A stretch of DNA of 64,000 nucleotides from Arthrobacter sp. U41 (GCF_001750145.1 NZ_CP015734.1:62001-126000), one strand, 5' to 3'. Counted from the first letter of the stretch, positions 35,658-44,340 are shown. Notes: generated by a model from the letters alone, not told the origin. Numbers and translations: made by a program.

Positions 35658-36485
35658 ATGATGGATAGCACCATGAGCTCACCAGAACCCGAGACCCCAG
35701 GCAACGGCGACACCAAAGGCGCCTCCGTCATCGTCAACGCCATCGCCGTCCTCCGCACCTTCACCGCAGACGAACCACTGCTTGGAGTCACCGAGATCGC
35801 CAACCGCGTCGGCCTGCACAAGAGCACCGTTTCCCGGATCCTGTCCACCTTCGAACAGGAACACCTCGTAGAGCGGGACCCGGAAACGCGCCGATTCCGC
35901 CTCGGTCTGGGCCTGATTGCCATTGCCGGCCCGTTGCTCGCGGAACTCGAGGAACGGCGTGTGGCCTACCCGGTCCTGCGGGAACTCAGCGAACAGACCG
36001 GCGAAACCAGCGCACTCATGGTGTGGAACGGCACGGAATCGATGTGCGTTGAACAGATCGCCAGCCATCACCAGATCCGGCACACCACCCCGCTGGGAGC
36101 CCGATACACCGACGCCATGAGCGCCTCCGTGCAGGTCTTCCTATCCGCCGAACCAATCGAACGGGTCCGCACACTCCTGCGCAGCGGAGCGATCACCTAC
36201 CCGGGACTCGATGATGCCAGCCTGGATAGCTACCAAATCAAGCTCAAGGATGTGACGGCTCGTGGCTGGGCCATCAACTACGGTGAATCATCCATCGACG
36301 ACGTCGGCGTGGCCGCGCCCGTCTACGACCACCGTGGCGACATCGTGGCCGCCGTCCTCATCCCTGCCCCCCGGTTCCGGGTTTCCCGCGAGCGGCTGCA
36401 AAGCCTCGGCGAGGCATGCTCAGCCGCGGCCCGCAGGGTCACTACCCGCCTCGGCGGCCGCTTGCCAGAAGAAGGCGCAGAATAG
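35658..36485 (+). CDS. IclR family transcriptional regulator
   Basis: A 275-residue regulator. The N-terminal winged helix (ASVIVNAIAVLRTFTADEPL, TEIANRVGLHKSTVSRILST) is followed by the IclR effector domain (LREELSEQTGETSALMVWNG-type region and VCAPVYDHRGDIVAAVLIP-type strand; seen here as AAPVYDHRGDIVAAVLI). It is next to creatinase and likely controls the divergent glyA/transporter promoters through the two 26-bp palindromes. Creatine or sarcosine is a plausible effector. ATG at 35658 or 35673. Confidence 0.93.
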   Translation: MMDSTMSSPEPETPGNGDTKGASVIVNAIAVLRTFTADEPLLGVTEIANRVGLHKSTVSRILSTFEQEHLVERDPETRRFRLGLGLIAIAGPLLAELEERRVAYPVLRELSEQTGETSALMVWNGTESMCVEQIASHHQIRHTTPLGARYTDAMSASVQVFLSAEPIERVRTLLRSGAITYPGLDDASLDSYQIKLKDVTARGWAINYGESSIDDVGVAAPVYDHRGDIVAAVLIPAPRFRVSRERLQSLGEACSAAARRVTTRLGGRLPEEGAE

Positions 36486-36590
36486 TCCAACTTGGGTTAG
36501 AAATGCCAGCCGCCGATTCGCTGCTGGGCAGAACCGGGTTCGTCACACGCGTCATCCACCGAGGCAGGAACTTCGGCAACGATTTCACGC

Positions 36591-36630
36591 AAAAGGGGAA
36601 CCAGTTCACTTGGTCGTCCCCCCCTTTTTT
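36591..36630. terminator. Bidirectional terminator
   Basis: AAAAGGGG at 36591, a short stem around AACCAG/TTGGTC, then a C run and TTTTTT to 36630. It lies between the ends of the convergent IclR and mobilization genes and would serve both. Confidence 0.65.
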
Positions 36631-36638
36631 GTGTTGTC

Positions 36639-37859
36639 TTACAGGTCTGGGCCGCTTTTGCTCCTCTCGGAGCCCACTGCCACGCCTGTGCGTCTCTTCC
36701 TGGCTTTGGCTCCGCCTTTGCCCATGGTGACGGCTGCACTGGGGTGTGTGCCCTCGCTGCGTTCCGCAGCGGCGCGCCCTCGGACTTGGGTTTCGTTCGC
36801 TCCGGTTGTTGCCAGGGATGCGGCGAAAGTTTCATGGCGTTCCGCTGAGCCGTAGTCAGCGGCAGACGTACTTTCCGTTTTCAGGCCCTGGTCTTTGAGC
36901 CGGCTGCTGTCGTTACCGGTGACGCGGTTCTCGATCTCACGGCCGATGCTTTCCATGCGGGCGAAAAGTTCCCTTTCGGCTCGTTCGTACCGCTGTTCCA
37001 CGGGCGTCCGTTCGGAGCCTGTGAAGCCTCCCTCGGCCAGGAGTCTGGCTTCGTGCATGTCTTTGGCGGCCTGGACGAACGCGGGATCCTCGAAGTGGGA
37101 GTCGCCGGCGCCGTTGATGTTTGTGGAGGCTTCTTTGCGCAGCTGGTCGATGTCGGGACCGTTAAGGCCGTCCTTGCCGATGAGGAACATTCGTTCCTGC
37201 ACGGTGGCATCCGCGGCCGCCACTGCTGCGGGGGTCTTGGCGGTGTGTGCAGTCTGCAATGCCTGGGCCAGCTCCGCGTTGGCAAGGTACTCCGCGGGCA
37301 CCTGGTGGCGTTCCATTTCCGGGGCCAGTGTCGCGGCCTGGGCGCGGAGTTCTTCGGCGCGGGCGGCAGCGAGCAGACCCATGGCCTCCTCGTGTTCGGC
37401 GGCCGCCGTGCGCGTCTCTTCCTGGCTGCGCTCCAGGGCGTCCTGCCGGGCCTTGTCCGTGGCGGCATTCTGGATATCTGCCTCCAGATATCCGGCATCG
37501 CGGGTGTCGATGCCGTAGCGGGTGAGGACTTCCTGCCGGATCTTTTCCGAGGCCGCGAGGGCGGTCGGGTCGTAGTCTTTCCAGCCTTCAGCGACGGCGT
37601 GTGCCGTGGCGATGTCGTGGGGCTGGGCCTTATCCCACCATTGGTCTTTGTTTACCGGTGCCAGCGCCGCGTGTGCCGCACTGCGGCCTGCCGTGAGGCG
37701 GGCCTGCGCTTCGTGCGCTGCCTGGGCATCCTGGTGTTCCTGCTGCCGTTGGGACTCCTGCCGGCGACGGGCCAGCGTCTCGGCAATGCGGGACGCGATC
37801 ATGAGGGACTGCCGCATTCCGCCGTCCAGAAATTCGTCCATTCCGTCTGATTCACTCAT
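36639..37859 (-). CDS. Mobilization-region hypothetical protein
   Basis: A 406-residue, highly helical, Ala/Glu/Arg-rich protein with coiled-coil character (IAETLARRRQESQRQQEHQD, QEETRTAAAEHEEAMGLLAA). The C-terminus is basic (KGGAKARKRRTGVAVGSERS). It follows the relaxase by 29 bases in the same direction, so it is probably co-transcribed and acts in mobilization. I do not recognise a domain. An Ser/Asp-rich N-terminus (MSESDGMDEFLDGG) starts at 37859. Confidence 0.75.
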   Translation of the reverse strand: MSESDGMDEFLDGGMRQSLMIASRIAETLARRRQESQRQQEHQDAQAAHEAQARLTAGRSAAHAALAPVNKDQWWDKAQPHDIATAHAVAEGWKDYDPTALAASEKIRQEVLTRYGIDTRDAGYLEADIQNAATDKARQDALERSQEETRTAAAEHEEAMGLLAAARAEELRAQAATLAPEMERHQVPAEYLANAELAQALQTAHTAKTPAAVAAADATVQERMFLIGKDGLNGPDIDQLRKEASTNINGAGDSHFEDPAFVQAAKDMHEARLLAEGGFTGSERTPVEQRYERAERELFARMESIGREIENRVTGNDSSRLKDQGLKTESTSAADYGSAERHETFAASLATTGANETQVRGRAAAERSEGTHPSAAVTMGKGGAKARKRRTGVAVGSERSKSGPDL

Positions 37860-37888
37860 CGTGCTCCCCTTGCAGTTGGTGGTGGTCG

Positions 37889-39505
37889 TTATCGGTCAAG
37901 TACGGGTCCGGAATCACGGCCCGAGTGCTGGCGGTTTTTGGCCGGCGTGGGTGTGCTCGGCACCGCTGACCCTGGACGGATGGGCGCCATGCCACGCAGT
38001 CCAAGTTCTACGGAGTTCGGGGCCGCTGCCTGTTCCGGCGCACCGACGGTGACCGGCCGGGGCATGCTGGCCGCGAACGGCTTCAGCTGCTCAGTGACGA
38101 CAGCCCGGAGCCGCTGCGCTTCACGGGTTCGTCCGGACTGTTGGTGCATCTCGTGGATAGCGAAAGCAGTGTTCACCAGCTGCAGCATCAGCGCCGACTG
38201 GGCGGCCGTTTTGCTCTTGCTGGACGCCGCCATGAACAACATGGCAGTGCCGGCAATGGACGGCAAAGCGACGGGCTTGCTGTACTGCCGTGGCGCCCGG
38301 AGCTGGGCTGTGCGGGACAGTTCGGCGGCGGTGGCCGCCAACGGACCCGGGGTAGGTTCGAGCCGGTGGGACCATGCCGCGAACGCGCCGGATACTTCCC
38401 TCGCTGCTTTCGCCCAGGTTGCATGATCGTCCCGCGGCAGTGTGCGCAGCTGTTCGACCAGCGCGGTCGCGTTGCGGGTGTATTCCACCCACATTTCCGC
38501 CGGCGGTGTTGCGTTCTCGGGGCCGGTCCTGGACACGGTGCGCCTGTTGCGAGCCGCCGCGTTCCACTCCGCTGCGGCCTCGGTCGCCAGGTGCGGTGAG
38601 TCCATCCACTCTTCACGCAAAGCACCCAGCTTCAGGTCCGACGCGAGTGTCCCGCCGCCGAACCAGATAGGCCGCTCGCCCTGCTTGGGCCGCTCCGCTA
38701 CGGAGTACCCGACAATGACGACGGTGGTGTTCTTCGCGTAGCGCGGACGGACCAGCATGCCGGTGTCCCGGGCGCGCCGGACGAACTCCCCTTCGGTAGC
38801 CGAGGAGCTGGCGCTGGCACGGACTTTTCGAGCCAAAGAGGACCGGTGCATTTCCCGCTCGTCCCGGACCGCGGTAGCTTTCTCGGCCCGGTCGTAACCA
38901 CGGGTCGAATGCACGGTCGAGAGCTGTTCCAGCCCGTACTTAACTTCCAGCTCACGGCACGATTCCTGCGCCTTCTTGTAATCGCCGTGCGTGGAAGCCT
39001 TGGTGCCGTCCTCGCGGACCAGGGAGACGGCCAGGTGGATGTGGTGGTTGCCGTTCTCGCTCGTGCCGTGGTTGACCGCAACCCACCGGCAGCGGGCCTT
39101 TCCGCTGGTTTCGGTGAAGCCCATGGAGTCCACGAAGTCATTGGCGATATCGCCCCACTGCTGGTCCGTCAGTGCACCCTCTTCGGCGCGCAGACTCAGC
39201 GAGCAGTGCCATACGCTGGCGTCCTTGTAACCGACGTGGACGCGCTCCTTCTTGGCCGCATCCCACTGCATGTCCTTGATCTGAACCGATACGCCATATG
39301 CCCTGCGCGGCTGGTCAAGATGCTTAGCAATAGCAAGCGCATCGTCACGGTCCAGGACACCGTCGTCGTACCACGCCATGATCGCAGCGTCACCTGCCAC
39401 CAGGTGGGGATCGCTGTGTGCGTTCTTGGTCTTGTTGGCGTCCGTCGAGGCAAGGTAAACCATGAGCCCGCCCATGCGCGAACCACGGGTGATGTTCGGG
39501 ATCAT
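37889..39505 (-). CDS. Relaxase / mobilization nuclease (MobA type)
   Basis: A 538-residue relaxase that nicks oriT and pilots the strand. N-terminal catalytic region: MIPNITRGSRMGGLMVYLAS and then VAVNHGTSENGNHHIHLAVS, which holds the H-x-H metal motif. The middle has VKYGLEQLSTVHSTRGYDRA. The C-terminal third is helical and repeated as a relic at 4270-4441. It lies 3 bases after mobC, so the two are coupled. No type IV secretion genes are in the window, so the element is probably mobilizable rather than self-transmissible. Confidence 0.9.
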   Translation of the reverse strand: MIPNITRGSRMGGLMVYLASTDANKTKNAHSDPHLVAGDAAIMAWYDDGVLDRDDALAIAKHLDQPRRAYGVSVQIKDMQWDAAKKERVHVGYKDASVWHCSLSLRAEEGALTDQQWGDIANDFVDSMGFTETSGKARCRWVAVNHGTSENGNHHIHLAVSLVREDGTKASTHGDYKKAQESCRELEVKYGLEQLSTVHSTRGYDRAEKATAVRDEREMHRSSLARKVRASASSSATEGEFVRRARDTGMLVRPRYAKNTTVVIVGYSVAERPKQGERPIWFGGGTLASDLKLGALREEWMDSPHLATEAAAEWNAAARNRRTVSRTGPENATPPAEMWVEYTRNATALVEQLRTLPRDDHATWAKAAREVSGAFAAWSHRLEPTPGPLAATAAELSRTAQLRAPRQYSKPVALPSIAGTAMLFMAASSKSKTAAQSALMLQLVNTAFAIHEMHQQSGRTREAQRLRAVVTEQLKPFAASMPRPVTVGAPEQAAAPNSVELGLRGMAPIRPGSAVPSTPTPAKNRQHSGRDSGPVLDR

Positions 39506-39507
39506 CC

Positions 39508-39900
39508 CTACATCAGCCCCTCAATGGTGCGGTCAATGCGCATCGCCACTGACCGGAGGTGCTTCAACGCTTCGCGCGCCTCGGCGGGGAACTCGCTCGT
39601 AGCATTCGCCTGCCGTGCGAGCTGGTTGATGTTGACCGACGAACGCGCCAGCAGATTGTGGAGGGACATCAGCTCCGCGATAGCGGCACGCCGTTCCGTT
39701 GTCGTCTCCTGGGTCTCGGACAATGCCGAAGTAACCAGCAGGTTCGGGACGGTAACCTTCTCCCGCTCAGCCCTCGCGACAAGCGCAGCTTCCTCTTCAA
39801 CAGTAACCCACAAGTCACGGCGCTTCTTCGAACCGGCCGGAGTGTTCTCCCGGCGCCGGCGCGACAGATTGAAACGGTGAGCGAATCCCTCATCCGCCAT
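39508..39900 (-). CDS. Relaxosome accessory protein MobC
   Basis: A 130-residue protein. The N-terminus is basic (FNLSRRRRENTPAGSKKRRD) and precedes WVTVEEEAALVARAEREKVT (ribbon-helix-helix-like) and SLHNLLARSSVNINQLARQA, the MobC signature. It binds near oriT and helps the relaxase open the strand. The gene is divergent from the small ORF at 40149, with the oriT candidate between. Confidence 0.88.
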   Translation of the reverse strand: MADEGFAHRFNLSRRRRENTPAGSKKRRDLWVTVEEEAALVARAEREKVTVPNLLVTSALSETQETTTERRAAIAELMSLHNLLARSSVNINQLARQANATSEFPAEAREALKHLRSVAMRIDRTIEGLM

Positions 39901-39989
39901 TCAATCCATCCCTTCAAAGGCCCAGCGCAGCGACCCCGAACCCGGGGACCACACTGACAAGTGTGCCGCACACGACCGCCAGTGTCGAG

Positions 39990-40045
39990 CGCGACAAGCC
40001 ACTTACACCCGTGTAAGTGTATAGCTTGCTCCGTCGCTTTGTCTC
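39990..40045. other. Candidate origin of transfer (oriT)
   Basis: In the divergent region 5' of mobC lies a perfect inverted repeat CACTTACAC-CC-GTGTAAGTG (40000-40019), followed at once by TATAGCTTGCTCC. MOB-P-type origins have an inverted repeat just beside a short nic sequence such as CTTGC. Position, symmetry and the nic-like tail support oriT. The exact nick site is inference. Confidence 0.6.
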
Positions 40046-40148
40046 TGGCCTGCCCGTTTCGGTAAGTCAGTACTCCTGCAAGGCCGGTGATACCGGCGCG
40101 CACGGAATTTGCCCGTAATAGGTCGTATCGGCGGCCTAGGCTGGACGC

Positions 40149-40457
40149 ATGGCAACCATCGATATTGAACAGACACGTAACCAGGCCAAGGCACTCCTGA
40201 ACTCACGCATCGAGTCTGTAACCGAACTGGTCAAGACCCGGCAGCGGATCACCGACCTGCGGGAACAGCTCGCCGAAGCAGAACGCGAGGACAAGCGCGC
40301 CTACGTGCGCGCCACCAAGGACGGATGGAGCCCGGAGGAGCTGAAGAAGCTGGGTCTCGAATCCGGCGCCGCAGGACGCCGCCGGAAGACATCGAGCCGC
40401 GCCACGACCCACAGCGCCGCAGCCCCTACAGAGGACGACAGCCACAGCGCACAGTAA
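40149..40457 (+). CDS. Small coiled-coil hypothetical protein
   Basis: A 102-residue protein: helical, charged N-terminal two thirds (VTELVKTRQRITDLREQLAE, AEREDKRAYVRATKDGWSPE) and a Ser/Thr-rich tail. It starts next to the oriT candidate, divergent from mobC, so a relaxosome or plasmid-maintenance role is possible. No family recognised. Confidence 0.65.
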   Translation: MATIDIEQTRNQAKALLNSRIESVTELVKTRQRITDLREQLAEAEREDKRAYVRATKDGWSPEELKKLGLESGAAGRRRKTSSRATTHSAAAPTEDDSHSAQ

Positions 40458-40743
40458 CCTTGCCCCTAGCCCGCATGGGCACGGCAAAAGCTAAACCTCC
40501 GGGCTTTTCCCGCACACACCCGGACGACGGGACCCAACTGATCGGCTGCACACAACCGCCAGGGAACCCTGCGGGGATCCATCACCACGGCGCACCGGCG
40601 ATCATGCACAGCCTGAACACACAGATGGGCACCAACGGCAGACTCTCCCATGGTCCAAGACGCACCCTCCCGGCCGTCGGTGCGCGTCGGGTCCGGTTCT
40701 TTTAGCCATAGACGACACGGAAGTTCCGGTTCGCGGACACGGC

Positions 40744-40776
40744 GAAGGCCAGCACCTTTTCGAGGTGCCGGCCTTC
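40744..40776. terminator. Terminator hairpin
   Basis: GAAGGCC-AGCACCT / AGGTGC-CGGCCTTC arms around a short TTTCG loop, then TTCTTTCTT. It sits between the ends of the convergent 40149 gene and the HTH gene at 40797. The rest of the 340-base gap (40458-40796) holds no gene I recognise. Confidence 0.75.
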
Positions 40777-40796
40777 GTTCTTTCTTCAGCTGCTGG

Positions 40797-41087
40797 TCAG
40801 TCTTCGGCCGCGACGTCATCTTCCTGGACCTGGCCGGCGGCAATACGCTCGGCGGTCTTCGCGAACGCTGCCTCGATGTACGCCATCAGGTCACTCTCCC
40901 GAACCCGCCACACACCCCGGCCACCGAATTGCCCGGCGGGCAGCTCACCGCTGCGGACCAGCGAATAGACGAGTGAGCCCTTCACGTTCAGGACCTCCTG
41001 GACCTGCTCCAGTGTCAGCATCCTGGGGAACACCGGCCCCTTCGTAGGCGCGGGGAAATTGTCCTTGTCCTCAATCCTTGTGGGCAT
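40797..41087 (-). CDS. Helix-turn-helix (excisionase-type) protein
   Basis: A 96-residue protein with a MerR/excisionase-like HTH_17 domain: PRMLTLEQVQEVLNVKGSLV, YSLVRSGELPAGQFGGRGVW, RVRESDLMAYIEAA. Third gene of the kfrA operon, starting 2 bases after the stop of the 41090 gene. Likely a plasmid-partition or copy-control DNA-binding protein. Confidence 0.8.
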   Translation of the reverse strand: MPTRIEDKDNFPAPTKGPVFPRMLTLEQVQEVLNVKGSLVYSLVRSGELPAGQFGGRGVWRVRESDLMAYIEAAFAKTAERIAAGQVQEDDVAAED

Positions 41088-41089
41088 CT

Positions 41090-41353
41090 CTATTCGACCT
41101 CGTTCCGGTGTTGCAGTTCGTCCCTGGTGCGCTGCCCGCGGCGGAGTGAACCGGCCGGGGCCGGCTCCCATTTCCTGCCATGGTTGTGCTTGCGCTGGAG
41201 GCGTTTCACTTCGCGCATCGTCGCACGGACGATGAAGTCCGACACGCTCACATCCCCTTCGACGTGACCGGCGGCCAGGAACGCTGCCCGGACCTGCCCG
41301 GCCTCGTCCTCGGTGAAGTAGGGAGTGAACGCCGCGATTCTTTTCATGCTCAT
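41090..41353 (-). CDS. Small DNA-binding-like protein of kfrA operon
   Basis: An 87-residue basic protein. KRIAAFTPYFTEDEAGQVRA and VSVSDFIVRATMREVKRLQR suggest a ribbon-helix-helix or partition-type DNA binder. It overlaps the kfrA stop by four bases (ATGA). Function is not established; context implies plasmid partition or control. Confidence 0.7.
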   Translation of the reverse strand: MSMKRIAAFTPYFTEDEAGQVRAAFLAAGHVEGDVSVSDFIVRATMREVKRLQRKHNHGRKWEPAPAGSLRRGQRTRDELQHRNEVE

Positions 41354-41961
41354 TGATCCTCAACGTGATCAGTACCCTGGTCCGCGGCACCCGGGCCGGC
41401 CGGGGCGATGCGTGCCAGCAGGGCCTCGTAGGCTGCCTGCATGGCGGTATCCCTGGCGTCGGCAGCAGCGAGCTTCGTTGCCGTCTCCGCCGCCTCTGCG
41501 GCAACGGCCCGCTCCGTGGCCCGGGATTCCTCCACCTCGGCGGCGAGGACCGCCAACTGGCCCTGCAACTCCTCGACCCGCGCGGCCAGCGCGGACACAG
41601 CCGTGTCCTTCTCCTCGGTGAGCCGGTCCAAGTCCGCGACGAGCTCCGCGATCTCGGCATCCCTGTCCTTGCGTTCCTGCGCCCAGGTCGCTTCCACGGA
41701 CGCATGCCGCGCGTCCGCCAATCCGGAGGCCTCAGCCCAAGCCGTTCCGGCCAGGCGCGCCGCCGCTTCCAATAACGTCGCCGGCGTCGCTGCCAGCTGA
41801 CTGCCCGCAGCCTGCCGCTCGTCCGACCACTCCTTCAAATAGCGCGTCGCGTCGGCATTACTCACACCCGCGGCCGCGCGCACGGTGGAAACGGTAGGGC
41901 GCCGCTCGGCGCTGATCCTTTCAGCAGCGGCGTACACACGGTCTTTCACGCTCTCGGTCAT
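41350..41961 (-). CDS. KfrA-like plasmid DNA-binding coiled-coil protein (copy 1)
   Basis: About 203 residues. The N-terminal KfrA domain has ESVKDRVYAAAERISAERRP, TVSTVRAAAGVSNADATRYL and KEWSDERQAAGSQ. A long coiled coil follows (AELVADLDRLTEEKDTAVSA, ELQGQLAVLAAEVEESRATE). KfrA proteins bind operators in their own promoter and support plasmid segregation. ATG at 41961 has GGGA six bases upstream; other starts to 41976 exist. A perfect palindromic operator lies 27 bases upstream. Confidence 0.85.
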   Translation of the reverse strand: MTESVKDRVYAAAERISAERRPTVSTVRAAAGVSNADATRYLKEWSDERQAAGSQLAATPATLLEAAARLAGTAWAEASGLADARHASVEATWAQERKDRDAEIAELVADLDRLTEEKDTAVSALAARVEELQGQLAVLAAEVEESRATERAVAAEAAETATKLAAADARDTAMQAAYEALLARIAPAGPGAADQGTDHVEDQ

Positions 41962-41987
41962 GCGCATTCCCATCAAAAAAATAGTAA

Positions 41988-42025
41988 GAGTAGTAGGAGT
42001 AGTAGTGATACTACTCCTACTACTC
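41988..42025. promoter_or_regulatory. Perfect palindromic operator of kfrA copy 1
   Basis: Two perfect 17-bp arms (GAGTAGTAGGAGTAGTA and its complement) around the four bases GTGA. Each arm is itself made of AGTAGTAGG-type triplets. The same arm sequence precedes kfrA copy 2 at 50057. Autorepression by KfrA is the simplest reading. Confidence 0.8.
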
Positions 42026-42042
42026 GGGTTTGTCGCCGCTTG

Positions 42043-42318
42043 TCAGATGGCTGGTTCGGCTGCTGCGCCCGGAACGGTGATCCGGCCGCCGGGGTTGGCG
42101 GCGATACCGAACCACGGGTCATCGTCTGCGTACTCCCGGCTGCTGATGCTCATACTTTCGGCGGGGTGCGGTTGCTTCTGCCCGGCTCCGCTTTGCGCGG
42201 CATCCGGGGCGCCGCCCTGGGTCTGGTGGACGTCCGCGGCCGCGTACTGCAGGGACGGGCCGATCTCCTCGACTTCGAGTTCGATCACGGTGGGCGCTTC
42301 TCGGGGGTCGAGGACCAC
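42043..42318 (-). CDS. Hypothetical protein, 5' end replaced by miniature element
   Basis: A 91-residue frame: VIELEVEEIGPSLQYAAADV, SMSISSREYADDDPWFGIAA, GRITVPGAAAEPAI. The DDPWFG part is repeated as a relic at 12440. The first five or so codons (from a GTG/ATG at 42318) lie inside the right-hand neighbour's terminal repeat, so the original N-terminus was likely removed by its insertion. No domain recognised. Confidence 0.6.
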   Translation of the reverse strand: MVLDPREAPTVIELEVEEIGPSLQYAAADVHQTQGGAPDAAQSGAGQKQPHPAESMSISSREYADDDPWFGIAANPGGRITVPGAAAEPAI

Positions 42319-42658
42319 TGCTCGGAAAAGTAGCGCTAAGCATCAAAATGACCAAGTTGGAGCGGCTTTCCCTTACCGCGATGGGAAGTTCGCCTTGTTC
42401 AGCCTGAGCAGTCACCCAAACGTCCGTAGGCGTTGCGTTGGGCCCGGAGACGGCGTGCTTTACAGCCGTACATCAACCGACAATGGCTTGGGCGTTTCTC
42501 ATCCACGAGTTGGTCCCCAAGCCCTATTCCGCCCGTACGCCGCCTTTTCGGCAGCCGTTAAGTATTCACCAGCCATGCTCTCTCAACGATCGACACTAGC
42601 AATCCTCGCGATCGCTTGATCCCTAGCGCTACTTTTCCGCGGGATGGTCCTCGACCCC
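42304..42658. mobile_element. 355-bp miniature element with Tn3-type ends
   Basis: Inverted 37-bp ends at 42304-42340 and 42622-42658. Both begin GGGGTCGAGGACCA from outside and share GGAAAAGTAGCGCTA inside, with only a few mismatches. The 280-base interior has no credible gene. Size and structure fit a Tn3-derived inverted-repeat miniature element (TIME/MITE). I find no 5-bp target duplication. A related end is at 61109. Confidence 0.75.
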
Positions 42659-42820
42659 CGCCCAGGTGGGCGAGGGGTAGGCGGCAGTGAACCGCGGCGC
42701 TCGGGCCGGGCCGGAACTCAGGGGTTCTCTGGTGCATGCTCCCCCGGGAGGGTGGTGTGTTTTGTGGGTTTTGCCGGTGCGGGTCCCTGCCGGATCAGGA
42801 TTGGGGCGGCCCCGGCTCCG

Positions 42821-43072
42821 TCAGAGCCAGCGGATGTAATCGTTGTCGGCTGCATGCGGACCGGAGGCGAGGGCCGGGGCGTGACGGCGGACGGCGTCGA
42901 AGAGTTGCGCGACATTCATACCGGCGGCGGCGGCCGCCATGACCGGGGGAACCCCGGCTGCCATGGCCCGGAACATCGCCTCGACGAGCGTGGCGTGGGC
43001 CTGGTCGGCCCGTATTTCGATCAGTTCCACTTCGCCGGCGGCGACGTGGACGGCGGTGAGGTGTGATTCCAA
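42821..43072 (-). CDS. Small hypothetical protein
   Basis: An 83-residue, Ala-rich helical protein: ESHLTAVHVAAGEVELIEIR, ALVEAMFRAMAAGVPPVM-like core, NVAQLFDAVRRHAPALASGP. The TTG at 43072 has an excellent GGAGGA Shine-Dalgarno five bases upstream, which is the main evidence that it is real. No family recognised. Confidence 0.6.
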   Translation of the reverse strand: MESHLTAVHVAAGEVELIEIRADQAHATLVEAMFRAMAAGVPPVMAAAAAGMNVAQLFDAVRRHAPALASGPHAADNDYIRWL

Positions 43073-43271
43073 GGCTGTCCTCCGGGTTTGTGGTCGGGTA
43101 AGGGGCGGCCGCTGCGGCGGTCAGTCGCGGGGGTCCGGGGAGCGCACGTCGCGTGGACTACATGGGCCTGAACCCCAAGGTCACCTGTGACATTCCCCGG
43201 CCGTCGCCGTAGCCGCAGACGCTGTGGCCGGGCAATTGGTGAACAATTCAAAGAAGTGGTAGGTGACGGTC

Positions 43272-43445
43272 ATGAACCTTCTTCTCATCGTCGTTGTGGT
43301 CCTTGCGGTTCTGTTCTTCCTCCGCGCCGGTCTGGTTCCCTCTTTGAACTTCCTGATTTGGGTCGGCGTGGTGCTGTTGATCCTCGCGGTCCTCGCCCCG
43401 ATAGCCCGGCACGGGCCTCTGCTGCCTCCGCCAGTTTCTGCTTGA
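43272..43445 (+). CDS. Small hydrophobic membrane protein
   Basis: A 57-residue protein with two membrane helices (MNLLLIVVVVLAVLFFLRAG, NFLIWVGVVLLILAVLAPIA). AGGTGA precedes the ATG at 43272. Resembles the small stress-associated hydrophobic proteins often found in Actinobacteria. Function unknown. Confidence 0.6.
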   Translation: MNLLLIVVVVLAVLFFLRAGLVPSLNFLIWVGVVLLILAVLAPIARHGPLLPPPVSA

Positions 43446-43913
43446 CTCGACAATTGTTGACAGTAACGGCGGGGTTGCCGGAGTTTCCAGAGGCTTAAGC
43501 CCCCTTGAACGGGTGGTGCCGGGTCCTGTGCTTTGTGCCCCCGCGGGACGCGCTAAAGAGATCAGGACTTTCTTCCCTGTTAGCGCCCGGCGCGGGTCGT
43601 GGATGCTGTTGGAAGTGCTCTGCAGGTCTATGGGCGGTTCCTGACTGACAGGCTCGCCTGTCACTCCTGTACGTGGCAGCTCAGGTCGTTTCCTCGATCG
43701 GGCTGTGGAGTAGCGCCTCAGCAGCGAAAGGAAAATGCCTTGGCCTCGGCCCACCGTCACCTCGTCCTCGCCGATCCGGCGAAAGAAGCAGCCCGCCGGC
43801 AGGCGATGCGTGAGCATCCCTCAAACCATGCGGCCCGGAGCGGCCGGCCGCTCCGGCGGGAGGAGTCCCTGAACGTCACCGCGCGGTTGCGGCCAGGGAG
43901 GGGGGAGCGCTTG
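43446..43913. other. Intergenic with a weak DosR-like box
   Basis: About 470 bases with no reliable gene; a long open frame through it lacks protein-like character. AGGACTTTCTTCCC (43564-43577) matches the mycobacterial DosR consensus at 12 of 14 positions and could serve the 43914 gene. Weak evidence on its own. Confidence 0.35.
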
Positions 43914-44264
43914 ATGCTGCTCCGGCGATCCCGGCCGGCGACACCAGCACTGGCCCGGGTCGAGGGCAAATTGAAGGTCCTTGTTAGCCTGGACAGCAAC
44001 CTTCTGTCGGCCCGCGTCGCGGTCCGTGGAACTGTGACCGAAATGAACGTCGCGGTGCTCTATGGCATCGTGCGCCGCACGAACTCGTTTCTGCCTGGGA
44101 TGGAGATCCTCGTTGATCTTGGCGAAGCCGTCGTTGGGACCGCTGTCCTGGATCGGCTCCGCTCTGTGACCGGGGAGGGAAGGCTGCCGGCGGCAGTCGA
44201 CCCGGTCAGGCCGCCCTGCCGCCTCCGTGTCCAGGAACCGGCCGTCGGAAAGGTCGCGTCCTGA
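43914..44264 (+). CDS. STAS-like hypothetical protein
   Basis: A 117-residue protein. GKLKVLVSLDSNLLSARVAV, RGTVTEMNVAVLYGIVRRTN and GMEILVDLGEAVVGTAVLDR look like the alternating beta-alpha pattern of STAS/anti-sigma-antagonist domains. The long upstream extension of the open frame is not protein-like, and GGAGGGGGGA sits just before the TTG/ATG at 43911/43914, so I use that start. The usual STAS phospho-Ser is not evident. Confidence 0.6.
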   Translation: MLLRRSRPATPALARVEGKLKVLVSLDSNLLSARVAVRGTVTEMNVAVLYGIVRRTNSFLPGMEILVDLGEAVVGTAVLDRLRSVTGEGRLPAAVDPVRPPCRLRVQEPAVGKVAS

Positions 44265-44340
44265 CGGACCACGCGGGCAGCTTCGTGCGTCCGTCGGCGA
44301 CACGGTGCCCGGTGACTGCGGGCACGAAGGTCCAGGTGTA

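Noticed and set aside
42304..42658. A 5-bp target duplication of the miniature element
   Set aside because: Flanks TCTCG and CGCCC do not match in any register tried; none is claimed.
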